A stretch of DNA of 64,000 bases from Polyangiaceae bacterium (GCA_041389725.1 JAWKRG010000010.1:62001-126000), one strand, 5' to 3'; positions 17,833-27,663 are shown, counted from the stretch's first letter. A program made the numbers and translations. The notes: generated from the letters alone by a model not told the origin.

Positions 17833-19856
17833 TTGGGGCGCGTCGGCACGTCGCGCTGCCGCAGTTCGAGGCGCGCAGGACGCGCGTACTCGGCTGTCAC
17901 ATGGCATTCGCGGTGACCCTGCTGGCGGCTCCTCGGCTTTTCGCGCAGCAGGACGACAGCGATGCGACGCGGGAGGTCGTCGTGCACGGGCAGCGCAAAC
18001 CGCTCCATGGTGCTCGTGACGAGAGTGTGAGTTCGTCGCGCATTCCCCGCGAGCGATTGACCCGTCCCGGCGCAGACGCTTCGACGGTGCTTGCGGAGAC
18101 GCCCGGCGCCCAGCTCACCCGATCGGGCTCCGGCGCCGAGCTGTCGACCCTCAGCTTGCGCGCCACCTCCAGCGCCCAGACGCCGGTATTTCTTGGGGGT
18201 GTGCGCTTGAACGACGACTTGACCGGCACTGCCGACGTGAGCCGCGTTCCCTTGTGGATGCTCGATCGAATCGAAGTCTATCGCGGCGGCGCGCCAACGG
18301 CGCTCTCGCAATGGGGCATCGGTGGCGCGGTGGTTTTCGAGCCGCGCGTGCCTCGATTCAGCGGCCTCCACGCAGGCGGAGCCGTCGGTAGCTTCGGCAT
18401 GCGGTCCACGTCGGTCGGCGCATCCGCGCGGGGAGCCGACGGCAGTGCCTCCCTAGGACTCAGACTTGCCGCCGCCGACAACGACTTCAGCTACTTGGAC
18501 GATGGTGGCACGGCGTTCGATGGCAGCGATGACCGCGTGCGGGTGCGTCACAACGCGGATCATCGGGAAACGGATGTGTGGTCCCTGGGCGAGTGGCGGC
18601 TTGGGCGCGTTCGGGTGCAGAGCACGCTCAACGCCTTCGACCGCGAGCAGGGGGCAGCCGGGATCGCGCTGATCCCGGCGGAACGCGCACGCTCGCACAC
18701 GCGGCGTTTGTTGCTCGGCACGGAGGCCCTGGTCCCCTGCGCGCGCGCGGCGCGGTGTGAGTTGAGCTTTGCGACGGACGCGCTCTGGACCAGCCACGCC
18801 GTGAGCGACCCGGACCGCGAGTTGGGGCTTGGCGCCAGCTACACGCGCCTCGTGGGCATTCGCCTAGGCCAAAGCGCGAGGCTCCTCGGGGAGCTGGGAC
18901 CCATCGTTGCGGTGGCGGGGCTACGCGCGGAACACTCGGCATTGCAGAGCGATGTCGGGAACGCGTCGCGGGCCTTGCGTCGTTCCGCTCGCAGCAGCGG
19001 TGAGGTGCGGGCGGCGTTGACCGAGCAGTTGACCCTGGTGGTCGCTGGCGCCGCGGAGATGCACTCGACTCGAGGTACCGACGGCCGCGAGCACGCTGCG
19101 CTGAGCCCCTTCGCGCGCGGAGCCTTCCTGCTTTCCTTGCTGCGCGAACTGACCTTGCGCGCCAGCGCAACCTGGGCCGAACGCCCCCCGACGTTGGGCG
19201 AGCTCTATGGGGTATCGGCGGTGTCCCTGGGCAATTCCGAGCTCCAGGCAGAGCGCGCGCTGTCGGCGGAGCTCGGTGTCTCCACTCGCGCTCGGGGCGT
19301 AGCCGGGGAGTTCGAGGCGGATCTGGCGGGCTTTTGCCGCGATACCAACGAGTTGATTGCTTTCCGTCGCTCGGGATTCGGGGTGCTGCGCCCCTTCAAC
19401 CTCGGCTCGACTCGGGTGCTGGGCGCGGAGCTCTCGGCCCGGGCAGATCTGGTCCAGCACCTGGAACTGGATGCTGCCGTCACGGCCATGGAGCCGCGCG
19501 ACATCAGCGCAGACCGAACGACGACGAACGACTTGTTGCCGTTCCAGTCGCGGCTCACCAGCTACGGTCGCGTCGGCGGCTACGTAGCGTTCGAGCGTGG
19601 AGCGGTGTCGCGGACTTCCCTGGGTATGTCCCTGCGCACTCGTTCGAGCCGCGTTGCTGATCCAGCGGGACTCATCGTGCTCCCCGGGTCGGAGATCGTC
19701 AGCGCCGACGCAGCGATCGCGCTGCTCGATCAGCACCTGCGACTGCGCGCGGCGGCGGAGAACCTCTTCGATCAGCGCGAGCTGGACCTGCTCGGCTTCC
19801 CACTGCCGGGGCGCGCGGTATTCGTCGGAGCGGAGCTGGCGCTTGCGCTGCGGTAG
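17823..19856 (+). CDS. btuB: TonB-dependent outer-membrane receptor, probable cobalamin transporter (BtuB-like)
   Basis: The protein of about 677 residues (about 651 if the ATG at 17901 is used) has a signal-like stretch MAFAVTLLAAPRLFAQ, a TonB-box-like segment (REVVVHG) and a plug domain. The plug shows ADASTVLAETPGAQLTRSG, VFLGGVRLND and DRIEVYRGGAP. A long 22-strand-type barrel follows and the protein ends in an aromatic-poor but typical ELALALR tail. It should import its ligand into the periplasm using TonB energy. Position behind a cobalamin riboswitch makes cobalamin the likely ligand. It overlaps the lipoprotein gene by 10 bp. The GTG at 17823 is the start matching the overlap; the downstream ATG gives a shorter signal. 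Confidence 0.82.
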   Translation: MPVIGARRHVALPQFEARRTRVLGCHMAFAVTLLAAPRLFAQQDDSDATREVVVHGQRKPLHGARDESVSSSRIPRERLTRPGADASTVLAETPGAQLTRSGSGAELSTLSLRATSSAQTPVFLGGVRLNDDLTGTADVSRVPLWMLDRIEVYRGGAPTALSQWGIGGAVVFEPRVPRFSGLHAGGAVGSFGMRSTSVGASARGADGSASLGLRLAAADNDFSYLDDGGTAFDGSDDRVRVRHNADHRETDVWSLGEWRLGRVRVQSTLNAFDREQGAAGIALIPAERARSHTRRLLLGTEALVPCARAARCELSFATDALWTSHAVSDPDRELGLGASYTRLVGIRLGQSARLLGELGPIVAVAGLRAEHSALQSDVGNASRALRRSARSSGEVRAALTEQLTLVVAGAAEMHSTRGTDGREHAALSPFARGAFLLSLLRELTLRASATWAERPPTLGELYGVSAVSLGNSELQAERALSAELGVSTRARGVAGEFEADLAGFCRDTNELIAFRRSGFGVLRPFNLGSTRVLGAELSARADLVQHLELDAAVTAMEPRDISADRTTTNDLLPFQSRLTSYGRVGGYVAFERGAVSRTSLGMSLRTRSSRVADPAGLIVLPGSEIVSADAAIALLDQHLRLRAAAENLFDQRELDLLGFPLPGRAVFVGAELALALR

Positions 19857-19950
19857 GCGTGCGCGGCGTGCAGATCGCGCGTATGCCACGCTCATGTCGC
19901 GCGCACGCTACGCTCCGTCCTAGCGCATGCCGCGCGCAGCTCCGCCAGAA

Positions 19951-21036
19951 CTAGCTCGAGAGCACGTCGTAGCTCACGCCCTGGGGTGCGAGCGCGTCCA
20001 GGATGCGGCGCGCGCCGAAGGCCTCGGCGGAAGACACGACGCCCGCGTGAAGGGGCGCCGTGTCCGCCAGCCACGCTCCGCCCTGGGCCGCCAAGATCCC
20101 TGTTATCCCGTAGGGATCCGCTCCCCGAACGCTCACGGACGCGCGCCCATGGGCCTGTCGGCCGCGCGCCAACACCGTGAAGGTCTGTACGAGGCGAGCC
20201 GCTTCGCTGGGTCCCTCGGAGCCCGAATCAATGCGCGTGTCCACCCAATCGAGCAGTCCGGTGCGTTGCATGGCCGCGACTCCCCGACGCGCTGCCCACA
20301 CGCCCATTGCGGACCAAGCGACGGCCTTGGGAAGGACGAGGTTCGTGGTCACGTCGCGGACGCTCGGATACTGACGCGACAAGAACAGCGCCTCGGTGCC
20401 GGGGAAGGGGACGGCCAAGGAGTCTCGCTCGCGCCCGGGCATTCGCACGCGCATCGGTACGGGACTAGGCCCCCGCTCGACCAGGCGACCGCGGCGTCGA
20501 ATCAATGCCGGTTCGCCGAGGGCGGCCAAGCCGGACTTCTGCGTGCCTCGCGACGTGCCGTTGCCGGCGACGAAGTTGAACACGTCCACGGTGTGCGTGT
20601 CGGGATAGGCATCGCAGAGCACGCTGGCAGCGCTGATGCCCAACGCAAACTCGAACGCGTGCGCGTTGACGACCGCCAGGCGCTTGGCCTTGGCGAGGCC
20701 GTGATAGCGCTCGATCAGCCGAGCCACGTAGGCTTGTTCGCCCGTGGTATCTACGAAATGAGCGCCGGCTTCGAGGGCGGCCCGCACCACTGGCTCGCCG
20801 TGTTTCAGGAACGGCCCGGCCGTGGAGACGATCACCCGTGCGCCCCGCGCCATCTCCTCCAAGCTGCGCGGATCCTGGGTGTCTGCGATGCGGTAGGGAC
20901 GCCGCACGCGGTCTGCGAGCTCTGCCACTCGCTCTTCGTTGCGCCCCGCCACGACCCAGTCGTCGCGCCCCATCTCCACTAGCGCGTTCACCACGAGCTG
21001 TCCCGTGAACCCCGTGGCTCCATAGACGACGATCAT
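19951..21036 (-). CDS. Saccharopine dehydrogenase-like NAD(P)-binding oxidoreductase
   Basis: The 361-residue protein begins MIVVYGATGFTGQLVVNAL, a Rossmann nucleotide-binding start, followed by VVAGRNEERV and a VIVSTAGPFLKHGEPVV block typical of the saccharopine-dehydrogenase-like / trans-acting enoyl reductase family. The EAGAHFVDTTGE segment is also characteristic. Substrates vary widely in this family (polyketide or lipid enoyl reductions among them), and no partner synthase lies nearby. The start at 21036 places the Rossmann motif at the extreme N-terminus; a start 18 bp upstream adds six residues. Confidence 0.82.
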   Translation of the reverse strand: MIVVYGATGFTGQLVVNALVEMGRDDWVVAGRNEERVAELADRVRRPYRIADTQDPRSLEEMARGARVIVSTAGPFLKHGEPVVRAALEAGAHFVDTTGEQAYVARLIERYHGLAKAKRLAVVNAHAFEFALGISAASVLCDAYPDTHTVDVFNFVAGNGTSRGTQKSGLAALGEPALIRRRGRLVERGPSPVPMRVRMPGRERDSLAVPFPGTEALFLSRQYPSVRDVTTNLVLPKAVAWSAMGVWAARRGVAAMQRTGLLDWVDTRIDSGSEGPSEAARLVQTFTVLARGRQAHGRASVSVRGADPYGITGILAAQGGAWLADTAPLHAGVVSSAEAFGARRILDALAPQGVSYDVLSS

Positions 21037-21151
21037 CGGGCGGCAGGATGGCACAGCTCACGACCCGGCGTCGCCCAAAGCTGTGCGCCTTGACGGTTGG
21101 GCTCGGGCTTCGGCGGGCTGGGGCTTGGGGCCAGGCCGCACTTCGAGGTTG

Positions 21152-22525
21152 CTACAGCAGCCAATAGCAGACCAGGGACAGGCCTACCGCGCCGCCCAGG
21201 TTGATGAGCAGCCCGGTGCGTGCCATCTCGGCCGTGGTGATCCGCTCCGTGCCGAAGACGATGGCGTTCGGAGCCGTGGCAACTGGAAGCATGAAGGCGC
21301 AGCTGGCCGAGAGGGCCGCGGGCACCATCAGCAACTTGGGATCGATCCCTGCGCCCGTGGCCGCCGCCGCCAGGACTGGCATGAGCAGGGTGGCGGTTGC
21401 CGTGTTGCTCGTCACCTCCGTCAAGAAGGTCACGCTCAGGCAGATCACCGCGATCATCGCCAGTACCGGTAGCGTCGACACTTGCGAAAGCGCGTTGCCC
21501 AAGGCGCGCGAGAGCCCCGACTCTTCGAAGGCTCGCGCAATCGCAATTCCGCCGCCGAACAGCAGCAGCAGACCCCACGGGATCTTTCGAGCCGTCGGCC
21601 AATCCAGCAGCGTGCCCCCCTCGCCGTCGGGCACCAGGAACAACACCATCGCCGCGGCCAGGGCCACTGTGCTGTCGCTGACTGCGGCGCCCGGCCCGAG
21701 TCGGCTCCAGCCACCCCAGGGTTCCGTGCGAGTCACCCACGCCAGCGCCGTCAGTCCGAACACCATCAGCACCCGCACCTCGGCGCGTCGCCAAACGCCC
21801 ACCCGCGGAAGCCGCACGCCGGTCGTCTGCCGCAGGCCGCGGGTCACCGCAAACCACGCCACCGGCAGCAGCACCAGCACCGCCGGCATCCCGATCCTCA
21901 TCCATTCCGCGAAAGACACCTCGCGCCCGGTGACCTCCTTGTAGATCCCCATGAAGATCACGTTGGGCGGTGTGCCGATGGGAGTGCCGAGACCACCGAT
22001 GCTCGCCGAATAGGCGATGCCCAGCAGCAGCGCTTTCCCCAGGCTGTCCTTGGGGTCGTCGCCATCCACCAAGGCCAGGGCTACCGGCATCATCATCAGC
22101 GTCGCGGCGGTGTTGCTGATCCACATGCTCATGGTGGCGGTCGCCAGCATGAAGCCGAGCACGAGGCGTGCGCCGCTCTTTGCTCCCACCAACCGGACCA
22201 TGCCCAGGGCCAGGCGTCGGTGTGCGCCGCTCTTCTCCAGCGCAGTGCTCACCAAGAAGCCACCGAGCAACAGCAGGATCAGCGTGTGCCCATAGGCACC
22301 CGCGACTTGTTTGTGATCCAACACACCGAGCAAAGGAAACGCCGCGAAGGGAATGAGCGACGTGGCCGGAATGGCGATGGGCTCCAGTACCCACCAACAC
22401 GCGCACAGCGCCGTGACCGCTGCCGTGATTGCGGGTGCGCGCGGCAGACCGAAGCTCACCGCGAACACGTACACGCCCAACGCCAAGGCTGGGCCCAGGG
22501 CGAGCGCAAGGCCACGCCTCGTCAT
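21152..22525 (-). CDS. SLC13/DASS-family sodium-coupled anion transporter
   Basis: The 457-residue inner-membrane protein has about 11-12 hydrophobic segments. Two conserved Ser-Asn-Thr signatures of the divalent anion:Na+ symporter family are visible, SMWISNTAATLMMMP (first repeat) and TEVTSNTATATLLMP (second repeat); these bind carboxylate and sodium. Members carry succinate, malate, citrate or sulfate, and the substrate cannot be told from sequence alone. The gene stands alone between an oxidoreductase gene and a divergent endopeptidase gene. Confidence 0.9.
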   Translation of the reverse strand: MTRRGLALALGPALALGVYVFAVSFGLPRAPAITAAVTALCACWWVLEPIAIPATSLIPFAAFPLLGVLDHKQVAGAYGHTLILLLLGGFLVSTALEKSGAHRRLALGMVRLVGAKSGARLVLGFMLATATMSMWISNTAATLMMMPVALALVDGDDPKDSLGKALLLGIAYSASIGGLGTPIGTPPNVIFMGIYKEVTGREVSFAEWMRIGMPAVLVLLPVAWFAVTRGLRQTTGVRLPRVGVWRRAEVRVLMVFGLTALAWVTRTEPWGGWSRLGPGAAVSDSTVALAAAMVLFLVPDGEGGTLLDWPTARKIPWGLLLLFGGGIAIARAFEESGLSRALGNALSQVSTLPVLAMIAVICLSVTFLTEVTSNTATATLLMPVLAAAATGAGIDPKLLMVPAALSASCAFMLPVATAPNAIVFGTERITTAEMARTGLLINLGGAVGLSLVCYWLL

Positions 22526-22729
22526 CGAGCGCGCTCCCGTCGCCGTTCCTGCGCGAGCGCGACAGTTCGCCTCGTCACCGACGGACCCCCGGCGACCGCT
22601 GCCCGCGTCGAACCCTCTGGAAAAACACGAGAAAAGCCTATCCTGCCCGGCCCTTGGGTTGAAGCACCGCGCGCGCGGCTGCTAAGACCTGCGGGACGCG
22701 TGCCTCCGATGCTCGCGCTTTGCTCAGCC

Positions 22730-23500
22730 ATGCGCCGCTTCCGCCGTCCTCTGCCCGCACTCCGCCTCGCCCTGGTCACCATGGTGCTGGGGCTGGTGTT
22801 CGTCGCGCCTCAGCTGGGCGCGGCTCCCGGGCGTGAGTTGCCGAAGAAGTTCCGGCGCTCGCCCTTCTCGCTGATGTCGCTCACCGTGGGTGCGCCGAAC
22901 TCGGGCTACCAGTTGCGCGCGAAGAAGCTGCGCAAGCGGCAATACCTGCACATCAAGCGCGGCAGCGAAGACAAGGTGTACGGTCATCCCGCCCTGGTGC
23001 TGATGCTCTATCGCAGCGCCAAAGAGATCGCGCGCAGCGCGTCAGGTTCCGTGCTTCTGGTCGGCGATCTATCTCGCGCCGAAGGAGGCTCCTTGGCCGG
23101 ACATCGCTCACATCAGAGCGGACGCGATGCCGACGTCGCGTTCTACGCCAGTGACAAGAACGGCAAGTCCGTCGTGCTCGACACCTTCGTTTCCTTCGGC
23201 GGCGATGGCAAAGCCAAAGATGGCAGTGGCCTGGTCTTCGACGACGAGCGCAATTGGCTGTTGGTGCAGTCGTGGGTTCGCGACCGCCGCGCTGGTCTCA
23301 GTCACGTCTTCGTCGCGACGCCGCTGCGTGCTCGCCTGCTCAAGTTCGGCGCTGCGCATGCCAAGTACAAGAAGTACGTGACCGAAGCCGCAGCGCTGCT
23401 CAAACAGCCCGAGCAGTCGAGTGACCACTCGGATCACTTCCACGTGCGCATCTCTTGCCCGAAGCGCCTGGCCGGTCTCTGCGTCGAGGAATCACGCTAG
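22730..23500 (+). CDS. MepA-like penicillin-insensitive murein endopeptidase (LAS metallopeptidase)
   Basis: The 256-residue protein has a signal peptide (LALVTMVLGLVFVAPQLGA) and a LAS-type zinc peptidase domain: HRSHQSGRDADVAFY supplies the first His and Asp ligands and DHSDHFHVRI the last His ligands. MepA enzymes cut D-Ala-mDAP cross-links in peptidoglycan in the periplasm. The ATG at 22730 is preferred (MRRFRRPLPALRLALV); another lies 21 bp upstream. A much longer upstream extension of this frame covers the antisense of the SLC13 gene and is not real. Confidence 0.85.
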   Translation: MRRFRRPLPALRLALVTMVLGLVFVAPQLGAAPGRELPKKFRRSPFSLMSLTVGAPNSGYQLRAKKLRKRQYLHIKRGSEDKVYGHPALVLMLYRSAKEIARSASGSVLLVGDLSRAEGGSLAGHRSHQSGRDADVAFYASDKNGKSVVLDTFVSFGGDGKAKDGSGLVFDDERNWLLVQSWVRDRRAGLSHVFVATPLRARLLKFGAAHAKYKKYVTEAAALLKQPEQSSDHSDHFHVRISCPKRLAGLCVEESR

Positions 23501-23646
23501 CAGGCCGCCTGTTCCCGGGCCTGAGCCCGTGCTTTGGATTTGGGGTCTCGACCCTCGGCAACTCGTCAGGCTACTCCCGCGCGGCACGGCAAGCTCGCGC
23601 GGCTCGGCTCACGCGCTCCTGCTCCTCGTGCGGCGCTTCCCTCGCG

Positions 23647-24147
23647 TCACAAGCTCTGCACGGCTTCGATGTCGACGTCGGGTGCGGCGACCTGCTTCCC
23701 GCTGGGGCTCTCGGCACTCACCTTCAGGGTGCCCGCATGATCGGCATCCGAGTTCAGGATCACCGCCACGTTTTGCAGAAAGCTGGGGCAGCTACAGACG
23801 CGGAGTCGCCGCGTGCTCTGCCCGAACATCATGCCGTCGTTCGGATCGACGAGCTGGAAGACCACGGTCCAGTTCCCAGGCTCGTCGGTGCTCAGCGCAG
23901 CATCCGCTAGCACGTGCTGCCCGCCTTGGGGTCCGTGGATGATTTCGAGCTTCTGCCCGCTGCTGAAGGCAACGAGCGCGTCGCCCTGGCGCTCGCCCAC
24001 AGCCAGGGTGTTCGTGCTACTGGCTGCGCAAACCGACGACGCCGGACAGGCGGTTGGTTCTTCTCCACCGTCGTCGGGAGAACAGGCCAGGAGCGTCAGT
24101 GGCAGCAGTGCAAACAGGACCCGCTGGGGGAGTCCGAAGGATTCCAT
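23647..24147 (-). CDS. Small secreted lipoprotein of unknown function
   Basis: The 166-residue protein has a lipoprotein signal (ALLPLTLLACSPDDGG; Cys near 22) and a single beta-rich domain with two Cys pairs (CPASSVCA; CSCPSF). The middle segment (LSTDEPGNWTVVFQLVDPNDGM) resembles an immunoglobulin-like or YtkA-like beta sandwich, but no family can be assigned. It is isolated, convergent with the endopeptidase gene. Confidence 0.7.
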   Translation of the reverse strand: MESFGLPQRVLFALLPLTLLACSPDDGGEEPTACPASSVCAASSTNTLAVGERQGDALVAFSSGQKLEIIHGPQGGQHVLADAALSTDEPGNWTVVFQLVDPNDGMMFGQSTRRLRVCSCPSFLQNVAVILNSDADHAGTLKVSAESPSGKQVAAPDVDIEAVQSL

Positions 24148-24320
24148 GTCGCTGCACTATATCGCGCGCGCGGCTCTCGTGCTCCGGGGCGGTTGGCCGA
24201 AGGAGAAGTTCCAGCGCCGCACCGGCAATTCCGCAGGTCGCCGGGGGGATCGAACCCGCGACTTGGCGGAGATCAGCCCCCGCGCTAGGTTTCCCGGGCG
24301 TTTGCGCGCCTTGGCTTGTC

Positions 24321-25331
24321 ATGTCCTGCTTCCGTCTCCCGACGCTCGTCCATCTGATTTCGCTCGTAACCCTTGGGGCGGGGTGCAGCAGCGAAACTGA
24401 CCCCACTCCGACCCAGGGTTGGCATCGCTCCTTCGACGCCAGCGAGGTGGGGTGGCTGCTTTCCACCTGGAGTGCTTCTGCCAGCGATAGCTACGCCGTG
24501 GGCGGCACTGAAAGCGAAGGGCGAGTCGAACATTTCGACGGCAAGGGTTGGCAGCGCTTGGACATCGGCCTGAGTGTTCCTTTGCTCAACTGGGTGCATG
24601 GGATCGGCGACACGCTCGTCGTGGTCGGCAACGCCGGCACCGTGCTGCGACGCCAAGGCGGCACGTGGAACAGCGAGACCGCGCCGACGACGCAGAATCT
24701 GTGGGGAGTATGGGGCGCGAGCGCCGACGATCTCTGGAGCGTGGGTGGCAGCGGCAAGAACGATGGCGACGCCACGCTGCTGCACTACGACGGCATGAGC
24801 TGGCAGAGCGTTGCACTTCCCGCGATGCAGAAGAGTGGAGTGAACGCGCTGTTCAAGGTTTGGGGCACGAGCGCGAGCAACGTGTACGCCGTCGGGCAGA
24901 AGGGCGCCGTGTTGCACTACGACGGTTCCGAGTGGAAGGAAGAACTCGCAGGCGCCAGCGACGACTTGATCGCATTGTGGGGCACGGGGCCGAAGGACAT
25001 CGTCGCGGTCGGAGGGCGCGCCATCGGCATCGCGAGCGTATGGGACGGCAGCAGCTGGAAGACCGAGTCCTTGGCACCGCTGCCCGGACTGAACGGAGTT
25101 TGGAGTCGGCGCCCGGGCGTCTTCCACGTCGTCGGCGTGGGCGGCACTTTGGGAGTGTTCGACACGGCGAGTCTGTCCGTGCGCGAGCAGAGCTTCGACA
25201 CGGAGCTCGATGTACACGGTGTGTTTGGTACCGATAGCGGGCGGCTCAATGCCGTCGGGGGCAATTTTGCGGGGCCGGTGCCGCCCTACCAGGGCATCGC
25301 ATTGGAGAGGAAGCTGGGAAATGACGAGTAG
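24321..25331 (+). CDS. Secreted beta-propeller lipoprotein (WGxSxxDVWAVG-type repeats)
   Basis: The 336-residue protein has a lipoprotein signal (LISLVTLGAGCSSE, Cys 22) and repeated blocks of the kind GVWGASADDLWSVGG, KVWGTSASNVYAVGQ and ALWGTGPKDIVAVGG, each followed by LxHYDGxxW. These repeats, about 45-50 residues long, form bladed propellers and are abundant in myxobacterial secreted proteins. Its stop codon overlaps the start of the tetra-haem oxidoreductase (ATGACGAGTAG), so the two proteins are probably made together and may work together outside the cytoplasmic membrane. Confidence 0.82.
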   Translation: MSCFRLPTLVHLISLVTLGAGCSSETDPTPTQGWHRSFDASEVGWLLSTWSASASDSYAVGGTESEGRVEHFDGKGWQRLDIGLSVPLLNWVHGIGDTLVVVGNAGTVLRRQGGTWNSETAPTTQNLWGVWGASADDLWSVGGSGKNDGDATLLHYDGMSWQSVALPAMQKSGVNALFKVWGTSASNVYAVGQKGAVLHYDGSEWKEELAGASDDLIALWGTGPKDIVAVGGRAIGIASVWDGSSWKTESLAPLPGLNGVWSRRPGVFHVVGVGGTLGVFDTASLSVREQSFDTELDVHGVFGTDSGRLNAVGGNFAGPVPPYQGIALERKLGNDE

Positions 25332-27663
25332 AGGGTTCTGGATCGGCACGCCGCTCGTGGCGTTGCTGCTAGCGGGGTGTGGAGACGGCGAGGAAGGCAC
25401 GGGTCGACCCGCCGCGAGTTTGGCGAAGGACATCTACGCGCCCTTGGGCGACGTGTTGCCGTCAGCCTCCGCCGAGCAGAAGGACACCTTCGAGCGCGGA
25501 CTGGCCGTCCAGTTGCGTCGCTTCGATCCGTCCACGGGACTCGGGCCAGACTTCAACGTGACCGCTTGCGGTCACTGCCACGAGAAACCGGTTCCCGGAG
25601 GTGGCGCGGGCCGCTATCGAAACTTCCTGCTTCAGGGGCAGACCTTGCCGGACGGATCCTTCCAGTCCACGGGGCAAAACGGCATCCAGGATCAGTACAC
25701 CCTCGCGACCATCGGCCGCTTGCCGGACGACCCGGACACCAACGTGCGCGCCTTGCGCAATCCGATCCCTTTCTTCGGGGCGGGTTTGATCGCCGAAATC
25801 AGTGGGGAAGAAATCCTGAAGCGCGCAGACCCCGATGACCGCGACGGCGACGGCATCAGCGGACGCCCCAACTACGATCGTGGCTTCGTGGGGCGCTTCG
25901 GACGCAAGTCACAAACGGTGTCCATCGAGGGCTTCATCCGCGGCCCCCTGTTCAACCACGTCGGTTTGACTAGCGATCCCTTGCCAGACTCGCTGAAGGC
26001 GAAGCTTCCCGTGCCCAGCGCCAGTGCGCCCGCGCCCGGCGGAACCACGAGCAACGGCAACGTCGGCACGGTCCAACAGGCGCAAGCGGCGGCACCTGCC
26101 GAGCCCACCGTCGATGACGACGGCGTGCCGGATCCCGAACTCCCGCAGCAAGACCTGTTCGACCTGGTCAGCTTCTCCATGTTGCTCGCAGCGCCACAGC
26201 CCGAAGCGCCCTCGGAACAAACCGAACGCGGGAAGGTCCACTTCGACGACGCCGGTTGCGCCAAGTGTCACGCGCCCACCTTGGAGTCGAAACGTGGGCT
26301 AATCCCCCTGTATTCGGATCTATTGCTCCACGACATGGGCAAGGAGCGCGCCGACGGGATCCGCATGGGCGAGGCGACGGGTAGCGAGTTCCGCACTCAA
26401 CCTCTGTGGGGCGTGGGCGCCGTGGCGCCCTACCTTCACGATGGTGCTGCCGACACCCTGGATGAGGCCATTCGCCTGCACGGTGGCGAGGGCGAAGCGG
26501 CTCGCGACGCGTACTTGGCAATGGACGCCGACGAGCGCGGCGATCTGATCGCCTTTCTCGAATCCCTGGGCGGCGCGTCCCAGCGCTCTGAGGGCCTATT
26601 GCCGCCTGACGCGCCGGTTCCCGACGTCGGCGAGTACGGCGGCCCGGGTCGCAAGCTCAGCGTCGCCGAGATGGCGAAGTTCGAAGTAGGGCGCCGCGTC
26701 TTCGACCGCGAGTTCACCGTTGCGCAAGGGGTTGGTCTCAACTTCAACGGCGATTCCTGCCGCGCCTGCCATTTCGATCCCGTGATTGGTGGGGCAGGAC
26801 CCAGCGACGTCGACGTCACGCGACAGGGCATCATCGATGGTCAAGGCATGTTCCAGGAGCCCGCCACGGGGACGATGGCGCATCATCAGAGCTTGAAGGC
26901 CGTGCGACCGGATTTGGATCCCAGTTCGAACTTCTTCGAGCTTCGCCAGACGCCTCCCATCTTCGGCTTCGGCCTGATCGATCGCATCGCCGACGCCACC
27001 ATCATCGCCCTGGAAGATCCCAACGACAGTGATGGCGATGGCATTCGTGGAATCGCCCACGTGCTGCCCGACGGACGTGTCGGTCGATTGGGCTGGAAGG
27101 CAAACGTTCCTTCTCTGGCAGAGTTTGCGCGGGACGGGCTTTCCAACGAGCTTGGGCTATCCGTGCCACCCCAGCCGCCGCTCACCTTCGGCAACGGTAC
27201 GGACAAGGACGACGCGCCGGATCCGGAGATCGCGGTATCCGACGTGGAAGCGCTGGTCTTCTTCATGCAGCAGTTGGCGCCGCCGCCTCGGCAAAAAGAG
27301 ACACTGCAAGTGTTGGCCGGCGAAGGCATCTTCACTCAGGTGGACTGCGCGAAGTGTCACGTGCCCGAGCTCGAGACCACCGATGCCGTGAAGGTCCCGC
27401 TCTACAGCGATTTACTGTTGCACGAGGTCTTGCCCGCGGGTGCCCCCGGCATCGCCACCGGCAAGGCTTCCCAACTGGCATTCCGCACGTCGCCGCTGTG
27501 GGGACTGTCGAAAACGGCCCCCTACATGCACAACGGCCGCGCTTTCACCATCGCGGACGCGATCAAAGCGCACGAGGGCGAGGCCAAGACTTCGCGTGAC
27601 AAATTCCTGGCGCTCTCCGCGGAGGATCGGGACGCGCTGATCGCATTCCTCGAGTCTCTGTGA
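25321..27663 (+). CDS. Duplicated di-haem (DUF1111/thiol oxidoreductase-like) tetra-haem cytochrome c lipoprotein
   Basis: The 780-residue protein has a lipoprotein signal (TPLVALLLAGCGDG) and four CxxCH haem-binding motifs: CGHCH (83-87), CAKCH (313-317), CRACH (480-484) and CAKCH (676-680). The two halves repeat the same order of blocks: NPIPFFGAGLIAEI against TPPIFGFGLIDRI, DDRDGDGISG against DSDGDGIRG, and PLYSDLLLHDM against PLYSDLLLHEV. The protein is thus an internal duplication of a DUF1111 (COG3488) di-haem unit. Single-unit members are normally near 400-500 residues. It probably transfers electrons in the periplasm or at the outer membrane; substrate unknown. It overlaps the propeller gene by 11 bp and the DUF192 gene by 4 bp. 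Confidence 0.87.
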   Translation: MTSRGFWIGTPLVALLLAGCGDGEEGTGRPAASLAKDIYAPLGDVLPSASAEQKDTFERGLAVQLRRFDPSTGLGPDFNVTACGHCHEKPVPGGGAGRYRNFLLQGQTLPDGSFQSTGQNGIQDQYTLATIGRLPDDPDTNVRALRNPIPFFGAGLIAEISGEEILKRADPDDRDGDGISGRPNYDRGFVGRFGRKSQTVSIEGFIRGPLFNHVGLTSDPLPDSLKAKLPVPSASAPAPGGTTSNGNVGTVQQAQAAAPAEPTVDDDGVPDPELPQQDLFDLVSFSMLLAAPQPEAPSEQTERGKVHFDDAGCAKCHAPTLESKRGLIPLYSDLLLHDMGKERADGIRMGEATGSEFRTQPLWGVGAVAPYLHDGAADTLDEAIRLHGGEGEAARDAYLAMDADERGDLIAFLESLGGASQRSEGLLPPDAPVPDVGEYGGPGRKLSVAEMAKFEVGRRVFDREFTVAQGVGLNFNGDSCRACHFDPVIGGAGPSDVDVTRQGIIDGQGMFQEPATGTMAHHQSLKAVRPDLDPSSNFFELRQTPPIFGFGLIDRIADATIIALEDPNDSDGDGIRGIAHVLPDGRVGRLGWKANVPSLAEFARDGLSNELGLSVPPQPPLTFGNGTDKDDAPDPEIAVSDVEALVFFMQQLAPPPRQKETLQVLAGEGIFTQVDCAKCHVPELETTDAVKVPLYSDLLLHEVLPAGAPGIATGKASQLAFRTSPLWGLSKTAPYMHNGRAFTIADAIKAHEGEAKTSRDKFLALSAEDRDALIAFLESL

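Noticed and set aside
21482..22729. Extended N-terminal frame in front of the MepA-like endopeptidase
   Set aside because: It is antisense to the SLC13 gene and reads as Gln/His/Arg-rich background; the endopeptidase signal peptide defines the true start near 22730.
24225..24300. tRNA-like 3' end on the minus strand (GTTCGATCCC T-loop and flanking GGCGACC)
   Set aside because: A T-loop-like sequence is present, but no matching acceptor 5' strand or anticodon arm can be drawn; at best a tRNA fragment.
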